The translations under genes were made by a program, and so were the position numbers. Below are positions 23,000 to 34,534 of a DNA stretch of 64,000 nucleotides, in pieces. A model generated the notes under the pieces. That model was not told the DNA's origin, ran no database searches, and saw nothing but the letters and a program-made list of their open reading frames with translations. The DNA is from Gnetum montanum (lineage: Eukaryota > Streptophyta > Gnetopsida > Gnetales > Gnetaceae): assembly GCA_015680685.1 (NCBI GenBank), contig MNCI01000811.1:345853-409852 (forward strand), read 5' to 3'. Position 1 is the stretch's first letter, and each line of letters begins with the position of its first letter.

Positions 23000-25290
23000 T
23001 ACATCAACCTACTTGTCACCTTTATTATTATGCTTTTTCTTATGCTTCTTCCTCTACTTGGTAGCCTTTTGGTTGTCAGTCATTGGCTATGAGGAAGAGG
23101 TTATAGCATTGGCCACCAGTAGAGTTTTGTTGCATGGTTATGTTGATTGGTTGGGCTATGGCTACTTGGGTTTTAATGGGTTGAGGCACCTTGATGAAAA
23201 AAGGTTCCCTTGTAGGAACTTGTGGTGGTACTCTCACAAAAAAGGAGGATCTTGAGCTAGTGAAAGCCAAAGAAGCCCTTTCATCATGAGGGTGTACCCG
23301 AATCACAAATGGTTCTCTTGTGGGTATTCAATTGTCATCTATGTTGAATGCTGATATAATGTATGCAACGTTGTTGGCATTCAATGGGTCTTTATACACC
23401 TACATCAATTGATTTTGTGGTTGGACAAGGTTGCATGCATCTAGAACCAACTCTCCCCTATTTATCATCTTATGCAGGTTGTCCTTTAGTGCAAGGTAGA
23501 AATCTATGTCATGATTAGACAGTTAGTGATAGTGAAAAAAGTATAACTTAAAATATTTAGGTAGCTATGGGTCATCTTTTGTTGCTCTAGTGGGATATTT
23601 GGCTATCTTACATAGCCTATCATGCTTCTTTCAAGAAGCTTCAATCATCTGCTTGTATTGAATGTACTCACTTTTCAACAATTGATCTAATAGCTCAGAT
23701 GGTTTTAATGAAAGCCTAGTATATTTAGACTTTCCCTTCCTTTCAAAGTTGGGTTTGGTTGTTGTCGATGTAGTGGCCCCATAGGTTGACAATTAGTTAT
23801 CTTGGTTATTAGTAGGGGCCTTGGGTGGGTTGGTCCTTGGCCCCTTGTTAGTGGTTTTGGCCTCTTTGGTTACTATTGCTATATTCACATTATTTTGTTT
23901 ACTCCTCTCCTTGTCTTTTTATGTGTGTTGATTTTTGTATGCCACATAGATTGGGTCATGATTGGCCTCTGTGACATCCTCTATATTCTTGGTCTAGGAG
24001 AACACTTGACTAAGTGTCCATGGGTCAGGATAGTATAGCTTGGATTTAATGAAATCATTGACCACCCCCTTGAATATAGTCAAAAGGTGAGTTTAGGCTA
24101 TAGGCTTTGGTATTTATTTTAGTAGATTGTTCCATCATTGGATGAACTTCTACACTAACTCAAAGGATCCTTGCTTAACCTTCATTAGTTAATCAAGTGT
24201 AGTATTAGGCTTCAAGTTGCCCTTGAAGTGTTTAATGAATTAGGTTATGAGGTCTTCAAGGAAGGATATGGATCCTTTGGGTAGGACATGATACTAATTA
24301 AGTGGTTTTCTAATCAAGGACATAGGAAAGATTCTCATTATGGTTTTTAGCCATGGTTACAATCGCAAATACTCAGATTAGAAGGTTAGAACGTGAGCAC
24401 TGGGATCACCTTCTTCATTATACTTACTAAATTGAGTGATAGGGACACTAGAAGAAAGTGTTAAGGGTGGAACCATAGGATTGATGGGATCATCCCAGTA
24501 AAAGTCCATAATCTTCACACTTTGGGATGTAGAGGCCGTGAGCCTCTTCAAATACTTTGTTAGGTCTTGGATCATTTGGAAGGCTTAATCCATGCCTTGT
24601 GGTGCCTCTATTGGCTGTGGAGTTTTCACATACAACTATAGTATTTATTGTGAGGCTTGTGGCCTCACTAATGGTTATAAGATAGAGGGAAGAGGTTGTG
24701 TCATGGCTATAGTCTGTGGACCAAACAAGGAGAAAGATATTTGTGTTAGTATTTGAGGCACAAATAGAACAAAGGGGTATGAAGGTTTCTTGAGGTCCAA
24801 TGGTGGACCCCACCTGACTAGCCAATGGGTTGGTTGTAGTAATGACTAATGACATTAGTCGTACGAACCTAGGTTGGGTGGCAAGAGGCATGAAGACATG
24901 GAAAGTGATTGGCTGCGACATTGATTGTGCTTGGTGTGCAATGATGGTTGGGATGGGCCCAAACATGGTCAAGTAAGGTAGGGACAAAGTTGGCAGGACA
25001 TGTCCAGAAGAAGAGGTGAAGGGGTAGAGGTGGACACTATGTTCTTGGGGTTTCCTTGTCAAAAGAGTCCCCCCAAAATGTTCTCAGGCTCATACTCTAC
25101 CTTGAATTTATCTTCCTCCTTTGGTTGCCTATCAGAAGCAACTTTCCAATTATCTTCATTAATATTAATGATGAGGGCTAAGATGCTAGTGTAGATGTCA
25201 CTAACGGATATTTGGTCATAGGGAGAGGGAATATACTCTTTCCCATTGCAATGGATGAGCTCAATTTCCCTCTTGGCTTCTGCTTCCACT
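23000..25290 (-). pseudogene. gag of element X, broken
   Basis: Capsid polyprotein relic. The core at about 24400-24060 has the gypsy gag order: W-x-Y/L-P and G-S-I then F-x-D-L, H-F/Y-K-G-N-L-K, L-x-x-x-K-Q and F-x-x-x-W. Open stretches upstream (25289-25059, 25062-24490 and 24575-24378) form a Thr/Pro/Ser-rich N-terminal region. The right limit at 25290 is the first ATG of the first open stretch; the true start is uncertain. Downstream, 23306-23076 is a Pro/Val-rich linker toward PR. Many TAG stops are present. Confidence 0.7.
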
Positions 25291-26208
25291 CATGGAATCA
25301 GCATGCCAGCCTAGATCTTAATGGAAATGAAGTTATAGTGTTCTTAATTTATTACTAAGAACCCAAGACTTTGCCCTCTAAACCTCAAGAATTATCTACA
25401 TTTGATCATAGTAGGGTCCTTTGGGTCATAAACCCTCATGTACTATTAATTAGACCAATTGTTGGTATAGTTGTAAGGCAACATGATTAATTATGGGAGA
25501 GACATGGCTATTTTGCTAAAAAGGGGCTTGAGACTAGCTATAAAGGGTAAGAATAGGGGTGAATTCTAGAAAGTGGAATTCAAAAATGGTCAAAAGAAGA
25601 AAAAATAACTAAAAATGGAGTACTTACTATAAATAGTAGGGGGGGGGGGAGGGGAGGTGTTAAAGGGGGTGTACCCCTTTATTAAAAATAGAAAGCTGAA
25701 ATGGCTATAACAAACTTCACCCATGCTAGCTTCCTAGTTTCCTTCTACGTTGGGTGTGATAGGGGGAAAATGAGGGGGTGAGATGGGGGGATCTCACACA
25801 TTCCTATTCCAATGTTGGTAAAAGGGGGAAAAGTTTGATAGCCAAAATAGAAACCTAGGACTTTCTAGAAAATGGTTTTGGCAAGCTACCAAATTCCACA
25901 ACAAGGAAGAAGGGGATAGACGTTTAGCTACGTAGACCATCAATACTGGCTTCCTTAGGGAAATGTGGTAGAAAAAGGGGAGAAATGAACTTGAAATTCA
26001 ACATTGGCCTTGGAGTTTCACAACAAATGCTATGAAAATTGCAACACCAAAATGCCTATAACACATTATGTTTGTAGGGTAGAGGGGGATAGAAGGTTTT
26101 TTTGCTGGGAAAACAAAACCTTACAACTTGCAAGTCAATGCTAGCTATAGGAAAAATAGATTTTCAAGAAGAAATCAAGCAAAGTCTCTCCTTCTAGCGT
26201 TAAGAAAC
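25291..26208. other. X 5' leader between LTR and gag
   Basis: About 0.9 kb without a supported ORF, with G-rich tracts (25641-25660) and text resembling LTR sequence. The primer binding site should lie at about 26180-26208, but I cannot match it to a tRNA with confidence. Confidence 0.5.
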
Positions 26209-27230
26209 TATAGCAATAGAAAATATCGACCATTAGAAAGCTAAGGATTCTTAGTTGCAAATAACCTCAACCCAAAAGGGGGTAATAAGGGTAATAGGGC
26301 TATAATGGTTCTATGCTAGTAGGCCCCAAGAAGCTGTGATTTTGCTACGTAGGAAGAGCTCTTGGATGCTCAAAATGCCAAAATTCTTAGAATGCAAATT
26401 TTGTGCAATTTCCAAGAGTGTGAAACCTTGAAATGGTTCTAGGATTTTGGTTTTATAGGGCTTTGGCCATGCTTTTGATTGCAAATTAGCTAGAAATGGT
26501 TAACAGATTGGGTTGTAAATTTTTGCCATGTTTAGGGGGCTTGGTGCCTAAAATTTGAGGGGTGGGGTGAGGGGTTACCACCTATGAAAAGTTTCATATC
26601 CCCATGGTCATTTCATTTACCAAAAATAGTAATAAGGGTGCACCTTCCACGTTGGCATTGTAGAGCTCTTGTTGGAGTTGATGCAATGTTGAGATCTCGG
26701 TCATGTTTCTTCTACACTAGGGAGGAGGTGTCAACATGTGCAAGATGAACAATCAATGTTGGGGATGAAGGTCAAACCCCTCTAGGATGAGCTATCCTCC
26801 TATAATGGGGGTAGCTGAGATTCATCCCCTTGCACTCCTCCACATTGGTTTTGATGCCTCTACACTGGGAGTAGGTGGCCTCAACCCCTCCATGTTGGGG
26901 ATAGTTGAGATTTACCCCCACCCCTCCACCCCACTATAGGAGTTTTCTAGCATAGAAAAGTATATACTCCCATTCAGCCCATTAAATTACCCTTTTTGGC
27001 ATCCCAAAAGGCATTTTTCATCCTCCCAAGCCCAAATATAGACACTAGGTGACTCTTTTCACTTGGAGAATAAGGCTTTGACCACTTATGAGGCATTTTC
27101 AGCCCCAAAAGTATGAAATATGTGAGATTTCCTCTCATGGGTTCCAATATTCATTTGTAATGAATTTTAGCCTTAAGTTTCATGGGATGGGGTTAGAAAG
27201 GTTAGAACATGCAAATTTGGTGGTGTTTCA
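26209..27230 (-). repeat. 5' LTR of element X (1022 bp, internally deleted)
   Basis: Matches the left LTR end to end, except that the ~460 bases equivalent to 4918-5378 are missing. The inner edge TATAGCAATAG corresponds to TGTAGCAATGG of the left copy; the outer edge GTGTTTCA matches GCTGTTTCA. The right flank CCCTA is the presumed target duplication. Confidence 0.82.
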
Positions 27231-28354
27231 CCCTACACAAATATATAGGGATTTATATAGGACACATCGTTGATATGATGTCATAGGAGCTCATACATTA
27301 TATCTACGATACCACCTTTGACGTTTTCAAGGTTTTGAGTAATTTAAATGAATTGGATAGTTTAGAAGGTATAGAGATGGTCTAGAGGGTTTTTGATCAT
27401 ACGTGATGCTTAGAAAGTAAGAATTTATCATTAAAAGTATGTAGAAAAAGGAATGTAGGCAAGGTAAGTCGATTAAGTATTTAGAAGATGGTTGGTATAA
27501 TTTGCCAACTGTATGATCAAAGATGGACATGTAGAAAAGTAACTATGGTTACTTAAGTATTCTAGATGCACAAGATGATTTGGAATTAATCATAAACTAT
27601 GAAACACAAGAGTTATACAAATGGATCCTCCCCAAAGCAGGCTCTAGTCCTTAGTAGCCTTGTATAACCACATCCACAAGTGTTCATAGACACTCAAGGA
27701 GTTAAATGTAAAAAATAATTATCTTTCAAAATACACATGTTTATATTACCTTAATGAGAAAATAACATTATATTATATACAACCATTAGATTATGATTAC
27801 GTATCCTAGTGAGGTGGAATGGGAGGATTAGGGATTACAGAAAATGAGATGTGAATTGTCTTACCATAGGCATAATGAATTTTGTATGTGATGTATGGTT
27901 AAAGTGATCATTATCCCTTTCATCCAAGATTCAAATCAAGTCCATACCACTTACTAGTGAAATCACATTGCATCATCCCAAAACTAACAACCACAAGACT
28001 ATCACAACTACAAGGAGTATTAACACTTGATAAAGAAGTTTAAGAAAGTAGTTTATTAATATCACAATTTTTATTTTTTAAAGGAGACTTGGCCATTGGG
28101 TAGAGGAGTGCCTTCAAGCATGGGTAATATGTCTTTCTAGCCTCATAACCAATGCAAGTCCAAGAAATCTTGAAATTTCTAAGAAGTCATCTACCTTCAG
28201 GCATGGGTACCTGTCTTTCTAGTGGAACCCTCAAAAATTTTTATTCTATGCATTTATTAGGTTATTAGTGTGCCAACATTACTATAGGACTAACTTTAGG
28301 CATGGGTAACATGTCTTTCTAGTGACATGATAAGGAAATACTTATTTTATAAAT
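27231..28354 (-). other. Post-integrase region of element Y with internal promoter motifs
   Basis: Non-coding Y sequence between integrase (lost) and the accessory ORF, interrupted on the left by X and on the right by the LTR of A. It aligns with A 33504-32900. A TATATAAA-type box at 27252-27260 (minus strand) is preceded by GAGCTCCTATGACATCATATC-like sequence, which resembles the U3 of Y's own LTR (63650-63715). Three copies of a GGCATGGGTAACATGTCTTTCTAG-like motif occur near 28110, 28197 and 28296. Confidence 0.6.
28110..28325. repeat. Three dispersed copies of a ~24-bp motif in Y
   Basis: Copies near 28112, 28198 and 28297 share GCATGGGTA and then TGTCTTTCTAG. A fourth, single copy is in A, where it was split by D: GGCATGG at 33498-33504 continues as ATAACATGTCTTTCTAGT at 45585-45602. 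The spacing in Y, about 85 and 100 bases, suggests local segmental duplication. Confidence 0.75.
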
Positions 28355-29153
28355 TGATGAGTAGTAAACAGTCCGTACGCCCAATCATACAAATCACTAA
28401 CGTTCACTAAGTAATCTGGTTGAATTCTATAGACTTTAGCTCTTTAAGTACATTGGATCTAAGTAGTGAATCTAATGGATGTGATCATTGTTTTCTCAGT
28501 TTCACTTGTGAAGTTTAAAGGTATGGTTAAGTATAATAGAGGCACATGATTTTTATCATTTTGTGTTTTCATTAATTCACCTAAGTGCTGAAGATAAAGT
28601 AATTAAATGTTTAACTAATCTAATAACTAATAGATCCTAACATAAGCATCCATTCCCATGTTCTGTAGACATCCTAAACACGTTACAACACTACTAGGTT
28701 ACTAAGCATTAGGTGCTACTAGGATTGCCAAATGTTAACGTATGCTTGAAGTGGTTGTACATCTATGCATTAATTAATCATATGAATGAATTACTTAAAA
28801 GTATTAAATTAAATTGCATGAAGTAAACATTAAGCTAAGTCCAAGTGCTACAAAATTTATGAAGAAAGCTTATCTTTATTTTCTTTCACACCGAAGTGCT
28901 CAGGTACATCAGTGCTCAAAGAAAGATCTGTACACTTCTCACTCCTACTACGAGTACTTAGAAAATATTCAAACTCTAGGAAGTTAAAAATGCAAGAAAT
29001 TGGCTAGCTACTAATCATCAAATGTCATAAATGTAGCTGGTACATGCACTTATATGGGAAAAACACAACATTGCATTGATGTGTACATGTTGATGTAGCA
29101 AACCATGCATCAACAGGATCCCATTGACATAGGTAAATAATGATGACTCATCA
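28355..29153 (-). repeat. 3' LTR of element A (799 bp)
   Basis: Plus-strand ends are TGATGAG and CTCATCA. Not preceded by a primer site, so it is the 3' LTR. Just inside it (29154-29210) the minus strand reads ACTTGAGGACAAGC and then CCCATGGGAGTA, a polypurine-like tract also visible in decayed form before the 3' LTR of D. U3 carries CAATGGGATCC and a CATATAAG box. Confidence 0.88.
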
Positions 29154-29389
29154 TACTCCCATGGGTGAATGAAAGCTTGTCCTCAAGTGAAAAAAGGAGG
29201 AATAATTTTTTTACTAAATTTTTGAAAGGTATGGGATTATTGACTATCTATTTGACACACAAACTATGATTCAAACAAATGCTAAATGTCCAAGTATATG
29301 GATTTACAATTTTTATAAAAATTAGTGTTCATGATAACAAAATTGAGCATTATGAGAAAAAATAACAATACAAATCCTTTGGCAAAAAA

Positions 29390-32212
29390 TCAAATAGTCC
29401 TAGGTAGTGGAGGTTCTTGAGGTGCTGAAGAACCTTCTCCTACTCTAGGTACGCATAGTTGTTGTGCTTGAGGCTATGGTTGTGAATGTCTAGTTGTAGC
29501 TGCAACTATTGGTTGAATATGGAAAGCATCCAGCAATGCTTTCATGTTCTCCTCCTTACTTTGGGGATTGTAGGTAGTCCACAAAATATCACCAATGTGG
29601 GCCAATATGGGAATATCCCATAGATAGAGCATTGCAGGAAATAGCTCCTTCACATTGATAGACCATGCTGCTAATTGTTTGTCTTTAACATTGAATGTCT
29701 TGACAATGTTTTGTAGTTCTTGGTAGTTATTCATCTTGTAGCCCAGGTTCTTAGTAGTTGATCTCTAATTAGTGAAACATGCTCTAAGAACTTTGAGTTT
29801 AGCATTTGCCATTTCTAGCTTTTGCCTGTTCTCCCTATGGTGCTTGAACTTGGCCTTATACAACAAGTACTAACTAGCCACCTACATCTCCAATTTTGAT
29901 CTTGGCCTTTTAGAAGTAATCATTGCCAAGTTTGCATATTGGAGGTTAGCAAGCTCCATGTATTCTATCATCTCCTTGATCTACAGCTCCTTGAGGAAAA
30001 TTTTAGCTTGGTTGTATGCATTCAATACATCAAGGATGGGTTGCCATACGTCACCTCCTTGTTGGAGTTGTAGATGACCTTATTCACCTTTGCCTTTGCT
30101 AGCTTGATTTCTTTCTATAAACGAACTTGGTTCCTATAGTGGTTATTGACCCTTTTGAATTCAAGGACCTCATTCTTCCATGTAGTGATTCTGATTGTAG
30201 ACTTCTAGTGAAGGGCACAAACCTCCTCCATTGAGAGATTATAGTTTCTACTACCAACCTCCTCAAATCCATGGTCATCTTAGTAAGTTGCTTCTACTAT
30301 TGTCTCATATAGTCAAGAATTTTCTCTTTCTAGAGCTCAACATTGTCCAAGAAATTATTGTCCTTGGTCATAATGGCATTCTCCCAATGAACCTCTAACA
30401 AATCCTTCTAAATGTTGTAGATAGTGACATTTGCTAAGGACTAGTCAAAGATTCTTGACTCCTTGGCATACCTAGCCTCTTGAAGTTTGGCCTAAAGCTA
30501 TTAAAAAGCTTTATCCCTAGTTATAGCCTCATTAATTACAATGGGATCAAAGAGGCAAGCTCTTAACTTCACAGCTATAATAGCCAAGCATTAATTTTTC
30601 TCTATGGCTACCTCAAGCTAGGTATTGGCAATGAGGTACTTGCCCTTTACCTCCAATAGAGCTAACTGGGTAGCATTGATGTCATTTGGAAGGTTAAAGA
30701 TCTTTGGAATTGGTTACTATATTTCCACTAGTTGTTCAAGCAACTCCTCGTGTTGGGCTATGATGAATCTACCACTTTCCACTCCTAAGAATGTCTACAC
30801 ATCTCTGAGTGTAGCACTATCTAACATAAACACTATAGGAACATTTAGGATTTCACCCACTCTTTCATCCATCACCTTGGCCATCATTGTTTATCCTTGG
30901 TGTTGCATCACCAAAATAGTTGTCCCATCACCTTTCTCTAAGCACATTAAGAAGGTAGCAACCGTTCCAAAGATTTATGGAAATTGGTACTATCTTAGAA
31001 TGAACACCATTACCTCTTGGTCACTAGGATTCGAGTGCACGAGTGACTACATTTATTGGACAAAGAAAGTTAGGGTAGTATCCTCCTACTATGTTATAGT
31101 ACAAGTTACCTTATTTAGATGGCTTAGGACTATTGCCCACTTGGACCAACTTGCAGTTGCTGCAAGAGTTACTCATGGAGCTTCTACATGTGGTCCATAG
31201 CAGCATGAGCCTCTAGTGTTGTTTCATGAGTGGCTGGTAGTGGTGGGTGCTCCTCTTCTTTCATTATGACAAGGATCTTTTCTTTCACCATTTCCACCCA
31301 AGAGGTAGCAAGAGCATGTTTGAGTGTATCATTGGAATAGTAGGATATTCCTCCCTTTTGCATAGTTTTCAAATGGAACACAAAAAGGAGAGTGCCTTCC
31401 TCCGACACTCATTCTCATTAAAACACTTCTTTATCTCTAGATAGATTAGTTGTGGGAGGTTCATAGGGAATTTCCCACTCATAGTTACACATGTATGGGT
31501 AGAAAAGATTGTTACCTTGCTTGGCCTCACTATTGAATTGAGGTGGTAGGCCATGATCTTGAAATAAGCACATTCTACCATTGAGAGTGCATCACACTCG
31601 TTATGGTTCACTCCATAGCATCGCTAGACCCACTCCTTTTAAACCTTTGGGTTAACTTCTATTGAGATCTCTACTAGATTGGTTTCATTTTTAGGAAAAT
31701 CAAGGGCTTAAGAGATGACCTCCATCGAGTAGGACATACTAATGTCCTTGATCTTCATAGTGGCATCTAGCTATTGGTTGTTCTAGAAGAGATATGTCTC
31801 TCCTATGTACCACTCCTTATTGAAAGTGCTGATGGGCCACATGGGAGAGCTTTTATAATTGAGTTTTGACATCTTCTAGGGAAAAGTGTAAGAAGGTTCC
31901 AAATTTTAGCTCTTGGAGAACTGAATGTTGAATTTATTTAGACTGAATTTACCTAAAGTAGGCATCCATTAAAGTGACCTCAAGGCTTGGCCTTGGTCCT
32001 AGTACCTCATCCCAATGGGATTTCTCTATTTTATCTTGGGGAATTTGATGGATAGATTTCACTTTGGGCTCCTCCCAAAGAGGTCCTATTGCATGAGTTT
32101 TAGCTGCTTGCTCCTGGGTTTGTTCTTACTATTTCCCCCTTCTAGTTTTGGATCACTTTTCCCTTGGTTGGGACTATCCTCCTTCTTGTAGATGCTTAGG
32201 TTTTTGTGTCAT
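29390..32212 (-). pseudogene. Accessory third ORF of element A, broken
   Basis: A long minus-strand coding relic, about 940 codons between ATG 32212 (M-T-Q-K-P-K) and TGA 29392-29390, located between integrase and the 3' LTR. The N-terminus is basic and Gln-rich. A conserved globular-looking block at about 31830-31369 holds A-T-M-K-I-K-D-I, S-Y-S-M-E-V-I and, in the open stretch 31611-31369, N-L-P-Q-L-I-Y-L-E-I-K-K-C. It aligns with Y at 3900-3500. Then comes a long Lys/Glu/Gln/Leu-rich region (30600-29750) likely to form coiled coil, and an open tail 29734-29474. Stops are mainly TAG. It occupies the position of the Athila env-like ORF, but I see no convincing signal peptide or membrane anchor. 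Function unknown. Confidence 0.65.
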
Positions 32213-32660
32213 CTTTAACCACAACATGATCAAGGATTAGCATTTGACATGTAACTTTATAACACTTGAGTATCTTATCTCTTTGAAATAGTTACACTTG
32301 GCTAATTTGTTATCATGGCAAGTTTAAGTATTTTAATATTATTTCATTATTATTTCACTTTAGTATCCACTAGAGTTTATTGGAAAGGTTTAACTCATAA
32401 ATTAGTGATTTTATTATCATTTTATTAGTTAAACCTTGTGGGAATTTGAAAAGAATTCAAAAATTTTTTTGTCAAAAACCTAAGGTTTGTGGCCTCCATG
32501 ACATAGATCTCACCTCCAATAGCTACAAAAATGAAAAACAAGGTTAATTAGACAAGTTATTTGAAAGTTATGGGCTTTATAAGGTTCTAGGCTCTGAAAA
32601 TTGCAAAAAATACTTCCCCATTTGAGAGTGAATGAAAAAAATTCTCTAAGTGTTGATTGC

Positions 32661-32750
32661 TATTTATAGAATTTTTGCCCTATGTCAATAGGATCTTGTC
32701 AATGGGATCATGTCGATGTGGTTGGTTACATCAATGAGATCCCATTAATG
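32661..32750 (-). promoter_or_regulatory. Internal U3-like promoter upstream of the A accessory ORF
   Basis: On the minus strand, TATAAATA (32668-32661) is preceded by sequence with ATGGGATC, CATTGATGTA and CATCGACATGATCCCATTGAC. The U3 of A's own LTR has TCAATGGGATCC, TTGATG and ACATCAACATG in the same order before its CATATAAG box. The start codon of the accessory ORF lies about 450 bases downstream. This suggests a second, element-internal transcription start copied from or convergent with U3. Confidence 0.5.
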
Positions 32751-33499
32751 CAGTGAATAGAAAAATTTTTCATCATTAAAAATAAGGGGAAAATAAAGAC
32801 TTTTAACATTAAATTGGAGCCCAAAAGAAGCCCAAGAAGCCTAGAACATATTAAAATGCATGAAGAGGGCTAGATGTTTCATAAAAAAGAAGATTTAATT
32901 GGGAGAATGATGGAGAAATACCATGAAGGAGCGCACAAATAGATGTAATTGACATAGAACACCAAAGATTTGAATACAAAAATGCCTAAGGGATGAGGAA
33001 CTTAGCTAGGCAAACCATGGAGTATGCAAGTGGGTCCTCTCCATAGTAGGCCCATGCCCTTGATGCCCTTGCATGCCCTCAAACCAAGGAGTTCATGGAT
33101 CCCATGGGTAACTAATGGTTATGGTTAGTTAAGGACCAAATCACCAAAGAAACTATCTAAGAACTTTGACTGTATCAAACCAAGAGATTAAACACAACAT
33201 GAAAAGAGGTAGTGAGGTGAGATGTGGAAAGCATAGCTGGATGAGGTAGAGAGTGGAATGGAGTCCCATATCATGGTCACATGAAGTCCCAGGTGGATTT
33301 TTTTGGTTAATATGACCTGATAACATCCATCCTTAGTCTAAATTAAAACCAACCACTTTTAGGACTTCACATTAACACTCTAAGACTAGTCCATCCCCTC
33401 AAGGCACAAAAGCATCCCCATAGATCAATCACCATTCCTAAAAGAGAAGAGAAGAGAAGTAGGAAGTAAGATGAACCTTAGTTAAAGGGGACCTTTAGG

Positions 33500-33504
33500 C
33501 ATGG
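33500..33504. repeat. Left target-site duplication of D (CATGG)
   Basis: Identical to 45580-45584 on the other side of D. Removing D and one copy restores a motif found three times in Y. Confidence 0.92.
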
Positions 33505-34367
33505 TGATGAATTGTGTTTTTCATAAGCTTTGATATCAAAGTGGTCATGATATCAGGTACATGATGTTGAGTACACAATATCGTGGCCCAAGATGCGATA
33601 TTAGACATGTGATATTGTGAAGTACTCTTGGGCTTATAAATATAGCCCTTGGGCACATGATTTGGGAGGCATTTTTTAAGTCAAGTAGAAAAATTCTTGT
33701 AGTTTATTAATTTGAGAGTTCGAATATTTTCCAAGTGTCTGTAGCAGGAGGTCTAAAGTATGATCAAATCTTTATTTAAGCATTGACATACTTGAACACA
33801 CCATTGTGTTGGCAATAAAGATGAGCTCTTTGATTCATCCTTGCAACACTTGAGACTTTCTTCCTTTATGCATTTACATATCATGATTTCATGTAGTTTA
33901 CATTAATGTTATTCATTTAGCAATTAATTTTGATTAATTAAGAAACTAATTAGAATACACAAGCATGACCCCTTTGAACATACGTGTGACACTTAGTAGC
34001 TCAAAAATAGTTAGCGTTTGACAACCTAGCAATGTTTACACGAAGTTCAGGATGTGTCTGGGGAGTGGGGATGATTACTTGTGTTAGGCTAGATTAGATA
34101 GTAGTTTACTCAACACTTAATTACTCTCACTTTTATTCTTTTTTTAGGTGAGAAAATTGATAAAACACAAAATAATAAAAATCTTATGCCTTAGTCACAC
34201 TTAACCATATATTTGCATTTCACAAGTGAGACTAGGAAGACAACAAATGGACAACATGAACTCATCGTTTAGCTCTAGCATACTTGGTAATTAAAGTCTA
34301 TGGAATTTGACTGAATTTCACATGAATGCTTGTGATTCGTATGGTTGGGTGACCTTGCTGCTCATCA
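33505..34367 (+). repeat. 5' LTR of element D (863 bp)
   Basis: Starts TGATGAA and ends CTCATCA, followed by T and the primer site. It aligns along its length with 44726-45579. U3 contains repeated GATAT(C) words (33530-33620), then TATAAATA at 33635-33642. Confidence 0.92.
33635..33642 (+). promoter_or_regulatory. TATA box in the D 5' LTR
   Basis: TATAAATA, 130 bases into the LTR and right after the GATATC-rich block. The equivalent site in the 3' LTR (near 44846) has decayed to TATAATTA. Confidence 0.7.
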
Positions 34368-34368
34368 T

Positions 34369-34386
34369 TGGCACCATTGCTAGGGA
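34369..34386 (+). other. Primer binding site of element D (tRNA-Asp-like)
   Basis: TGGCACCATTGCTAGGGA, one base after the LTR. It differs from the expected tRNA-Asp complement only by transitions, consistent with an Athila-type primer. Confidence 0.82.
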
Positions 34387-34534
34387 TTTTAGTTCTACGT
34401 GCACTATCTAAACTTAGTAAAACCTAGTAATCTCATTGTTCAAGCCTTAAAAGAAAAATCTTATAAAAACAAAATTATTATTCCAATTGAATTAAATCTT
34501 AACCACACACTACATAGAGATTCACTAACATAAA

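Larger units (their letters stand above)
4851..27230 (-). mobile_element. Element X: 22.4-kb Tat-lineage Ty3/gypsy retrotransposon, rearranged
   Basis: Bounded by two LTRs in the same orientation (4851-6353 and 26209-27230), with a polypurine tract at the inner edge of the left one, so transcription runs right to left. Tat-lineage features are an RT with the MPFGLKN phrase, a second archaeal-type RNase H domain after the first, an extra multi-exon ORF on the opposite strand, and a tandem-repeat-rich untranslated region. The normal domain order is disturbed: gag and PR (25290-21800) are separated from RT-RH-IN (10960-7470) by nearly 11 kb holding the antisense ORF and tandem repeats. It inserted into the accessory region of Y. 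Confidence 0.82.

Noticed and set aside
30625-31200. 191-codon plus-strand frame
   Set aside because: Lies opposite the accessory ORF of A; composition looks like the complement of that coding sequence and no family is recognised.
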